IMG/VR virus record: IMGVR_UViG_3300043425_000260
Coordinates: 1-20,640 of that record
Length of the DNA stretch: 20,640 nucleotides
From: a virus
Strand: one strand, 5' to 3'
The notes below the pieces were generated by a model that saw only the letters and a list, made by a program, of their open reading frames with translations, was not told the DNA's origin and made no database searches. Positions 6,262 through 11,237 of this stretch are shown piece by piece. The position numbers and the translations under genes are program-made. Every line of letters starts with the position of its first letter. Positions within the stretch are counted from its first letter, which is position 1.

Positions 6262-6569
6262 GCTTCGATCCTTGTGGTTGACCTCTTGGTTCGGGATTTT
6301 TTGACATGACTCGATTCCACAGGCAAAAACGAGTTGTGCAGCGCAGGGGCCATCGCTTCGACCATGCCCAGCACATCGAGTAGGCGGCCCACAGCAGCGC
6401 CGGGCTGACGTTCGCCCGTGATCCACTTGCGCACGGTGAACACGGGAACGCCTAGGTATGCAGCGCCCCGGGGTTCGTCAAGGTTCAATCGTTCGAGGGT
6501 GTGTCTCACACGTTCAGCCAGTGACCCGGGAACGGGTGTTTTGAGGGGTTTTAGAGGGGTTTCGGTCAT
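6258..6569 (-). CDS. Helix-turn-helix (XRE-like) regulator, first gene of the accessory operon
   Basis: Residues 16-55 (SLAERVRHTLERLNLDEPRG...GVPVFTVRKWITGERQPGAA) form a Cro/CI-type HTH: helix, turn around AAYLGVPVFTV, recognition helix TVRKWITGERQP. The rest, LGMVEAMAPALHNSFLP plus a basic tail, resembles phage HTH proteins of about 100 residues. It heads the eleven-gene overlapping operon and sits just after a terminator, so it may control its own unit or be expressed by read-through. A degenerate copy of the ACCCANTGGGT element (8 of 11, at 6580-6590) lies in its leader. It is a candidate binder of the palindrome array, unproven. Confidence 0.78.
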   Translation of the reverse strand: MTETPLKPLKTPVPGSLAERVRHTLERLNLDEPRGAAYLGVPVFTVRKWITGERQPGAAVGRLLDVLGMVEAMAPALHNSFLPVESSHVKKSRTKRSTTRIEA

Positions 6570-6596
6570 GGGTAGGGGTGTCCTATGGGTAAGGGT

Positions 6597-6628
6597 TAAA
6601 AAATGCCCCTGAACGTTGATTCAGGGGC
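6597..6628 (-). terminator. Intrinsic terminator upstream of the HTH operon
   Basis: GCCCCTGAA (6605-6613) and TTCAGGGGC (6620-6628) form a perfect 9-bp stem with a 6-base loop. On the minus strand it is followed by ATTTTTTAA, a good U-tract. It lies just after the TM peptide ending at 6635 and 28 bases or so before the HTH start, so it separates the two leftward operons or attenuates transcription into the second. Confidence 0.85.
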
Positions 6629-6634
6629 TTGGGG

Positions 6635-6709
6635 TTACAGGTCGAGGAATCGTTCGATCAAGGGTAGAACGATAGCTCCGGCAATCGCGATTAAAACGGC
6701 GGTTATCAA
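6635..6709 (-). CDS. Putative 24-residue membrane peptide with TTG start
   Basis: Reading from a TTG that overlaps the upstream TGA (TTGA), the frame gives MITAVLIAIAGAIVLPLIER then FLDL and stops at 6635, right before the terminator. The sequence is almost entirely hydrophobic with an acidic C-terminus. GGGGGAGAAG lies at proper distance. The overlap, the ribosome site and the terminator placement make it plausible, but the non-ATG start and tiny size leave real doubt. Confidence 0.45.
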   Translation of the reverse strand: MITAVLIAIAGAIVLPLIERFLDL

Positions 6710-6978
6710 TCGGGCTTCTCCCCCAACGATTTGCGGATCATTTGAATCATTTTTTGCATTACCCGGGGCTTATAAACCCCATCTTCATCTTTCCAGTCTT
6801 CGAAAAAGGGCAGACACTGGATCAGAACATCCTTCAGATCTTCGATCTCCAACTCTTGAACATGGTTCAAGTGCTCAGCATCGGACAGTCGCGCATACAA
6901 GGCAGACACACCGGTAAAGCCCTCAGCGTAGGCCAAGCGTTCAGCGTCAACGGGGTCGAGTTTTGACAAGTCGATCAT
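6706..6978 (-). CDS. Small hypothetical early protein (90 aa)
   Basis: The 90-residue protein begins MIDLSKLDPVDAERLAYAEG and is acidic and helical (NHVQELEIEDLKDVLIQCLP), ending in a basic KPRVMQKMIQMIRKS segment. AAAGGTGAC lies before the ATG. The gap to the upstream gene is ten bases. I see no recognisable domain. It belongs with the upstream small early genes expressed from the 8006-8033 promoter. Confidence 0.72.
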   Translation of the reverse strand: MIDLSKLDPVDAERLAYAEGFTGVSALYARLSDAEHLNHVQELEIEDLKDVLIQCLPFFEDWKDEDGVYKPRVMQKMIQMIRKSLGEKPD

Positions 6979-6988
6979 GGGTCACCTT

Positions 6989-7333
6989 TCAAAAGGACAA
7001 ATAGACAAAACCGTCAGCAGTGTCACCGACAACAGAGGTGCGATCGCTCAGATAGTCAAAGACGATCTGGCGGCACTGGTCTGCGTAGTCGTCTGCCTCT
7101 GGGTCTGCATCGTTCAGGTCGATTGAGTAGTTCCGGGCAATCTCAGCCACAGTGTTTTCGGCGTAATCGCAGCATATGGCGATCACATCAAGCTCGATTT
7201 CTTCACCTATTGATGCTTCGAGTTCTTCAAAGTAATAGAACAACAGTTCCAAACCTTGACGGGAGAAACTGTCCAATCGCCCATAACGGCGGAATGCGTC
7301 TTGGAAATCCGGGAAATCAATAGTTACTTTCAT
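6989..7333 (-). CDS. Conserved phage hypothetical protein (114 aa)
   Basis: The protein reads MKVTIDFPDFQDAFRRYGRL then SRQGLELLFYYFEELEASIG, EEIELDVIAICCDYAENTVA and a C-terminal acidic FDYLSDRTSVVGDTADGFV. The FxDFxDAFRxYGR...GEEIELDVIAICCDY pattern is typical of a widespread short phage protein with no assigned role. AAGGACTG precedes the ATG. The high acidity is compatible with a DNA-mimic or inhibitor role, but this is speculation. Confidence 0.8.
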   Translation of the reverse strand: MKVTIDFPDFQDAFRRYGRLDSFSRQGLELLFYYFEELEASIGEEIELDVIAICCDYAENTVAEIARNYSIDLNDADPEADDYADQCRQIVFDYLSDRTSVVGDTADGFVYLSF

Positions 7334-7358
7334 GGTCAGTCCTTACAAGGGTTACGGG

Positions 7359-7502
7359 TTACAGGGAGAAAACGATAAAGGTTACAGCCCACAATGTGAG
7401 CATGAGTGCAGCGGCACCCAGCCAGATGGCAAAGCCCGAAGGCTCTGCACTGGTTACGGGTTGAGGGTGCAGGTCGATGTAGGTTAGTTGATGGCGGTTC
7501 AT
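7359..7502 (-). CDS. 47-residue single-span membrane protein
   Basis: The ORF reads MNRHQLTYIDLHPQPVTSAE followed by a hydrophobic span (FAIWLGAAALMLTLWAVTFI) and VFSL. The span covers residues about 24-45. GGAG lies eight bases before the ATG, which is three bases after the upstream stop. Single-span small membrane proteins are frequent in phage early regions. Function is unknown. Confidence 0.68.
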   Translation of the reverse strand: MNRHQLTYIDLHPQPVTSAEPSGFAIWLGAAALMLTLWAVTFIVFSL

Positions 7503-7505
7503 GGT

Positions 7506-7748
7506 TTACGCTCCAATGGTCAAAGGGTGATCGGCGCGAAAAGCCGCGCGGTTTTCTTGCACCAGTGCGGCGCGAAACGTGTCCAGATTGATAACGCGAA
7601 ATTGCTTGGCGGGAAACGCCTCGGCAAAGTAAGCCATTGACTTAACTGCATCGCGCTTGAGTGCGTGCGTTTCCAGCGTGATCCAGTTGCGGATCGTTGC
7701 CACGGGCGATTGTGGGTTATCGGTGTAGGTTTGAACGATGTATTTCAT
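7506..7748 (-). CDS. Small hypothetical early protein (80 aa)
   Basis: The 80-residue protein starts MKYIVQTYTDNPQSPVATIR and alternates strands and helices (NWITLETHALKRDAVKSMAY, then FPAKQFRVINLDTFRA). Its ATG overlaps the stop of the preceding gene (ATGA). It resembles short phage proteins of alpha/beta type without names. The coupled start and the good ribosome site of the first gene suggest both are made together. Confidence 0.7.
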   Translation of the reverse strand: MKYIVQTYTDNPQSPVATIRNWITLETHALKRDAVKSMAYFAEAFPAKQFRVINLDTFRAALVQENRAAFRADHPLTIGA

Positions 7749-7957
7749 ACGCTCACCGCCTTGGCAAAGTTAGGTTTAGTGCCGGGCACGAATCCGGCAA
7801 TGCGGAAAGAGTGAAAACCTTGAGCGCTTGCAGCTTGCTTGACCCGTTCGATGTTCTCATGGGCTTTGTCTGTTGCTTTGAAACATGCAAGCAAGTCTTC
7901 CATGTAGTCACGGGTTTCGCCTTGCTTGAGGCCATAAATCAGAATTTCAGTTTGCAT
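7745..7957 (-). CDS. Small hypothetical early protein (70 aa), first gene of the leftward early operon
   Basis: The protein begins MQTEILIYGLKQGETRDYME and continues DLLACFKATDKAHENIERVK and SAQGFHSFRIAGFVPGTKPN. It is a compact alpha/beta small protein with no known domain. AAGGA lies about ten bases before the ATG. It is the first gene after the consensus promoter at 8006-8033, about 45 bases downstream of the -10. Position suggests it is the most strongly controlled gene of the early set. Confidence 0.7.
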   Translation of the reverse strand: MQTEILIYGLKQGETRDYMEDLLACFKATDKAHENIERVKQAASAQGFHSFRIAGFVPGTKPNFAKAVSV

Positions 7958-8005
7958 GGTGTCGAATCCTTACAGTTACAGGGTTACGGGTTGTTGATGA
8001 GATCA

Positions 8006-8033
8006 ATTATAACCCATTGGGTCTGTGTGTCAA
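8006..8033 (-). promoter_or_regulatory. Consensus sigma70-type leftward early promoter with embedded operator
   Basis: On the minus strand, TTGACA (8028-8033) and TATAAT (8006-8011) are both perfect, spaced by 16 bases. The palindrome ACCCAATGGGT (8012-8022) fills most of the spacer and touches the -10. A protein bound there would block polymerase, so this looks like a tightly repressible early promoter. Confidence 0.85.
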
Positions 8034-8514
8034 GCACTCACACGAAAATATCTTCTAGGTGCTTTCCCTAACCCATTGGGTGATGCACTGGTGCATTGTG
8101 ACAGTTGTGCCTTTTGGTTCGAGGGGTTCATTTTGGTGAACTGCTTAATCTTTGTGCAATTTAAAAAGTCGTATCTTTTCGCCTTGCCTGCGCGAAAGGG
8201 ACACCTGTCATCGTCAGCGCCTGAAACTCAGATTTCACCCACTGGGTCAAGGATTCGCACTGACTCACTGACCCACTGGGTGCAACCTAATGACCCACTG
8301 GGTGCACTGACCCACTGGGTGCAACTGGTGCATCTTGACCCCTCAGACCCACTGGGTGCACTGACCCATCGGGTAACGGGGTGTTGACCCATTGGGTGCT
8401 CGGGGTGCGTTTGAATCCGGGGGGAGGGGGTGGGGCCGAGAGGGTCGAGGTCACGGCTACGTAGGCACCACAAAACCCGTGAAAATTTTTTCAAAAATCA
8501 AAAACCCAATGGGT
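8012..8514. repeat. Ten-copy ACCCANTGGGT palindrome array
   Basis: Copies at 8012-8022, 8071-8081, 8237-8247, 8271-8281, 8293-8303, 8310-8320, 8347-8357, 8364-8374 (one mismatch, ACCCATCGGGT), 8387-8397 and 8504-8514. Central base varies (C, T or A) while both arms are fixed, which is how an operator bound by a dimer behaves. Seven copies are packed in 8237-8397 at start-to-start distances of 34, 22, 17, 37, 17 and 23 bases. Three copies extend to the 16-mer TGACCCACTGGGTGCA. The function is inferred: repressor operators, replication iterons or a partition site. Confidence 0.9.
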
Positions 8515-8537
8515 TCACTACCCCCATTTTCCCCATG

Positions 8538-8567
8538 TTGCACACTTCACGTCACACGTAGTACACT
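8538..8567 (+). promoter_or_regulatory. Candidate rightward late promoter before the terminase genes
   Basis: TTGCAC (8538-8543) and TACACT (8562-8567) are spaced by 18 bases. The start point would fall only a few bases before the ATG at 8578, which has no Shine-Dalgarno, so the messenger would be leaderless or nearly so. A palindrome copy (8504-8514) lies about 24 bases upstream of the -35. Match to consensus is moderate. Confidence 0.4.
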
Positions 8568-8577
8568 CCTAGACACT

Positions 8578-9150
8578 ATGAATCAAGCAGACCCTCAATT
8601 CGTAGGCACGGTTGTCACCGGAGAATCACCGCTACCGTCTTGGCTTTCCGTGCCTGACCCTAAACCACCTCGCATGAGCAAGGAGGCACGAGCGTTGCTG
8701 CACCTCGAATATGAGCAAATCTTCGAGCGTGTGGTGGAGGACGTGTACCGGGGCAGATCGCTTCAGTCACTGATTGAGGATGACCACAGGGCCATCTCGT
8801 ATGAGGACTTTTTGCGCTGGGTCAAGCGTGAACCCACTCGCCACGAACGGTTCAAGGAAGCGCAGGAGATGCGCACGGAGTTTCTTGCCGGGGAAATCCT
8901 AGAGATTGCCGATGGGGTTGAAGCAGTTGACCCGCACTCCAACGATACGGTCAACCGGGACAAGTTGCGCATCGACACGCGCAAGTGGCTCATGAGTGCG
9001 CACAACAGGAAGCGCTACGGCGAGACAAAGCAGATTGAACTCGGCGGCACTATCAGCATCACCGAGGCGCTGGCGCAGGCCCAAGCTCGGGTGATCGAGA
9101 ATGAGGTGCTGGACGTGACTGACGTGACGCCAAGATTGGAGAACGACTGA
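8578..9150 (+). CDS. terS: Terminase small subunit, Sf6-like
   Basis: This 190-residue protein binds the packaging site on phage DNA and loads the large subunit. Residues about 50-90 (YRGRSLQSLIEDDHRAISYE...FLRWVKREP) form a DNA-binding HTH-like helical domain. Residues about 100-150 (EFLAGEILEIADGVEAVDPH...RDKLRIDTRKWLMSAHNRKRYG) match the conserved core of Sf6/P22-type small terminases. The tail ITEALAQAQARVIENEVLD is probably the large-subunit contact. I chose the ATG at 8578 because the upstream in-frame extension is repeat-derived and low-complexity; 8674 is an alternative. Its TGA overlaps the terL ATG. Confidence 0.87.
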   Translation: MNQADPQFVGTVVTGESPLPSWLSVPDPKPPRMSKEARALLHLEYEQIFERVVEDVYRGRSLQSLIEDDHRAISYEDFLRWVKREPTRHERFKEAQEMRTEFLAGEILEIADGVEAVDPHSNDTVNRDKLRIDTRKWLMSAHNRKRYGETKQIELGGTISITEALAQAQARVIENEVLDVTDVTPRLEND

Positions 9151-10691
9151 TGCAGAAGATGCGCTACTCACCCGAGGACGAGCAGACGCTGATGGCGCAG
9201 CTATGGAGTCCGTCGATCAAGGACGACCCAGAGGCGTTCGTTCTGTTTGCGTTCCCTTGGGGGCAGAAGAACACACCACTTGAGCACTTCAAGGCACCTC
9301 GCAGGTGGCAGCGGGACGTGCTGCGTGAGATTCGTCAGTTCATTGTGGACAACCGGGGCAAGCTCAACCAGCATGAGTTGATCGAGGCCATGCGCCAAGC
9401 GGTGTCCTCTGGCCGGGGGGTGGGGAAGTCAGCACTGGTTAGCTGGTTGATCCTGTGGATGCTGAGTACTCGGATAGGCAGTTCTGTCATCGTATCGGCC
9501 AACAGCGAGAACCAGTTGCGTAAGGTGACATGGGGTGAGTTGACCAAATGGGTCACGATGGCGCTCAACGCCCACTGGTGGGAACCCACGGCCACAAGCC
9601 TGAACCCAGCGCAGTGGCTGACCGAGTTGGTCGAGCGTGACCTGAGGAAAGGCACCCGGTACTGGGGCGCTGAGGGTAAGCTCTGGAGCGAGGAGAACCC
9701 TGACGCCTACGCCGGTGTGCACAACATGGACGGGATGATGGTGATCTTCGACGAAGCCAGCGGTATCCCGGACAGCATCTGGTCCGTGGCTGCGGGCTTC
9801 TTTACCGAGAACATCTTGGACCGGTACTGGCTGGCGTTCAGCAACGGTCGTCGCAACACGGGGTACTTCTACGAAGCCGTGGACGGTAGCAAGCGGGAGT
9901 TTTGGAGAAGCCGCAAGATCGACGCCCGGCAAGTCGAGGGCACCGACAAGAGCATCTACCAGCAGATCATCGACGAGTACGGCGAGGACAGCGACGAGGC
10001 CCGGGTCGAGGTCTACGGGGACTTCCCCAAGTCCGGCCAAGACCAGTTCATCGCACCTCACTTGGTCGATGACGCCATGAAGCGGGACAAGTACAAGGAC
10101 ATGACTGCGCCGATCGTAATCGGCGTTGACCCGGCCCGGGGCGGCATGGACAGTACTGTGATTGCCGTGCGCCAAGGGCGGGACATCGTGGCGATCAAGC
10201 GGTTCAAGGGCGAGGACACCATGAGCGTGGTGGGCCACGTCATTGACGCCATTGAGGAGTACCGGCCAGCGCTCACCGTGATCGACGAGGGTGGTCTGGG
10301 CTACGGCATCCTTGACAGATTGACCGAGCAGAAGTACAAAGTGCGCGGGGTCAACTTCGGCTGGAAGGCCAAGAACCCCATCATGTGGGGCAACAAGCGG
10401 GCTGAGATTTGGGGCGCGATGCGCGATTGGGTCAAGACGGCCAGCTTGCCGCCCGACCGGTTGCTCAAGAACGACCTGACCGGCCCGATGAAGAAGCCCA
10501 ACTCGGCAGGCACCATCTTTTTGGAAGGCAAAAAAGAAATGAAGTCAAGAGGCTTGGCATCACCCGATGCCGCTGATGCCATTGCCGTCACATTTGCCTA
10601 CCCTGTTGCAAGCCGGGGTGGATACAATAAACCCGAGCGCCGCATATCTTCTGAGCGCGGCATGGTTTCAACTGGATGGATGGGGGCTTAA
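9150..10691 (+). CDS. terL: Terminase large subunit (ATPase and nuclease)
   Basis: The 513-residue packaging motor couples ATP hydrolysis to DNA translocation and cuts the concatemer. The ATPase domain shows a P-loop SSGRGVGKS (86-94) and a Walker B MMVIFDE (196-202). The C-terminal RNase-H-like nuclease shows IGVDPARGGMDST with Asp327, VIDEGG with Asp379, and SPDAADA with Asp473/Asp476. Length and motif order match complete large terminases. Start overlaps the small-subunit stop (TGATG). All catalytic residues are present, so it should be functional. No sign of intein or frameshift. Confidence 0.96.
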   Translation: MQKMRYSPEDEQTLMAQLWSPSIKDDPEAFVLFAFPWGQKNTPLEHFKAPRRWQRDVLREIRQFIVDNRGKLNQHELIEAMRQAVSSGRGVGKSALVSWLILWMLSTRIGSSVIVSANSENQLRKVTWGELTKWVTMALNAHWWEPTATSLNPAQWLTELVERDLRKGTRYWGAEGKLWSEENPDAYAGVHNMDGMMVIFDEASGIPDSIWSVAAGFFTENILDRYWLAFSNGRRNTGYFYEAVDGSKREFWRSRKIDARQVEGTDKSIYQQIIDEYGEDSDEARVEVYGDFPKSGQDQFIAPHLVDDAMKRDKYKDMTAPIVIGVDPARGGMDSTVIAVRQGRDIVAIKRFKGEDTMSVVGHVIDAIEEYRPALTVIDEGGLGYGILDRLTEQKYKVRGVNFGWKAKNPIMWGNKRAEIWGAMRDWVKTASLPPDRLLKNDLTGPMKKPNSAGTIFLEGKKEMKSRGLASPDAADAIAVTFAYPVASRGGYNKPERRISSERGMVSTGWMGA

Positions 10692-10693
10692 TC

Positions 10694-10858
10694 ATGGCTA
10701 CAAAACCCGGACTGTACGCAAACATTCACGCCAAACGTGAGCGCATCGCCGCTGGCTCTGGCGAGAAGATGCGCAAACCCGGCGCTGCCGGTGCACCCAC
10801 GGCCAAGGACTTCAAAGAGTCGGCCAAGACGGCGAAACCCGCCAAGAAAGGCAAGTGA
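10694..10858 (+). CDS. Small basic conserved phage protein (54 aa)
   Basis: The protein starts MATKPGLYANIHAKRERIAA and continues GSGEKMRKPGAAGAPTAKDF, then Ala/Lys-rich. This KPGLYANIHAKRxRIAAGSGEKMRKPG pattern is common in small genes next to terminase and portal in podovirus-type phages. Its basic, disordered character suggests a nucleic-acid or virion-associated peptide, but no role is assigned. The start at 10694 has GGGGGC upstream; it lies two bases after the terL stop. Confidence 0.8.
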   Translation: MATKPGLYANIHAKRERIAAGSGEKMRKPGAAGAPTAKDFKESAKTAKPAKKGK

Positions 10859-11004
10859 TGCCACTGGTCAAGTCAAAATCCCCCGAGGCGTTCCGCAAAA
10901 ACGTCAAGGCCGAAGTAGCCGCTGGCAAGCCGGTTGCTCAAAGTGTGGCAATTGCCTACTCTGTCAAGCGCGAAGCTGCTAAACCACCTGCGAAGAAGAA
11001 ATGA
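10858..11004 (+). CDS. Small basic conserved phage protein (48 aa)
   Basis: The ORF reads MPLVKSKSPEAFRKNVKAEV followed by AAGKPVAQSVAIAYSVKREA and a lysine tail. The SKSPEAFRxNVxxE...GKPxxQxVAIAYSVKR motif is one I know from small proteins encoded beside phage terminases and portals. The ATG overlaps the preceding TGA and the TGA overlaps the next ATG, so the three small genes are translationally coupled. Function unknown; helical with strong positive charge. Confidence 0.82.
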   Translation: MPLVKSKSPEAFRKNVKAEVAAGKPVAQSVAIAYSVKREAAKPPAKKK

Positions 11005-11237
11005 AAGCACTGCAAAACTGCATCATCATCGAGCGTGACGTTGAAAAGCACGAATTGTTTGTCCTGCCACCCGGCGAGAAGCTGGGTACTGGCGTTGCAA
11101 CTGCCACTGGGCCGGACTGCAAAACGATAAAAGTAGGCGATAGGCTATACTTTGACGTAGGGCAGGAATTCACGCACAATGGTAAAGACTACGTGGTCAT
11201 GCGTGAGCCTCACGTTTTAGGAGTCTTTGATGGCTGA
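11001..11237 (+). CDS. Phage GroES-like co-chaperonin (Cpn10 family)
   Basis: The 78-residue protein has the beta-barrel layout of co-chaperonins: IIERDVEKHELFVLPP, then GEKLGTGVATATGPD, KTIKVGDRLYFDVGQEF and NGKDYVVMREPHVLGVF. The GTGVATATGP and VGDRLYFD segments correspond to GxVxAVGxG and VGDxVxF of GroES; the mobile-loop region is short. Phage GroES homologs help fold coat protein with host GroEL. It lies directly before the portal gene and overlaps its start. Assignment by motif is good; activity is inferred. Confidence 0.78.
   Translation: MKALQNCIIIERDVEKHELFVLPPGEKLGTGVATATGPDCKTIKVGDRLYFDVGQEFTHNGKDYVVMREPHVLGVFDG

Larger units (their letters stand above)
7341..7994. repeat. GTTACGGG/GTTACAGG heptamer-like repeats in leaders of early genes
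   Basis: Direct repeats of GGGTTAC(A/G)GG occur at 7349-7366, 7377-7387, 7452-7467 and 7971-7994, with another at 6632-6641. On the minus strand they read CCCGTAACCCTGTAA and sit directly before ribosome sites or stop codons. The leaders at 7333 and 7957 share both the repeat block and a GTAAGGA ribosome site. Confidence 0.55.
7958..8577. other. 620-bp gene-free control region between divergent early and late units
   Basis: I find no credible gene here. The possible frames translate the repeats into low-complexity peptides and lack ribosome sites. The stretch holds the leftward early promoter near its left end, ten ACCCANTGGGT palindromes, a TGCAC-TG-GTGCA inverted repeat (8084-8095), an AT-rich run (8480-8503) and a candidate rightward promoter at 8538-8567. 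Its likely role is early/late switching, replication initiation or both. Confidence 0.8.

Noticed and set aside
8025-8387. 120-codon plus-strand frame across the control region
   Set aside because: It crosses the palindrome array, has a repeat-derived C-terminus and no Shine-Dalgarno.
8228-8494. 88-codon minus-strand frame with repeated TQWVSAPSGS peptide
   Set aside because: The peptide repeat is just the translation of the palindromic DNA array; no ribosome site and no sensible fold.
8012-8514. CRISPR array
   Set aside because: The repeats are only 11-16 bases, palindromic, spaced irregularly by 6-155 bases, and no cas genes are present.
9541-9555. ACCAAATGGGTCA, a near match to the array motif inside the large terminase gene
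   Set aside because: One arm is mismatched and it lies within a coding motif; treated as chance.
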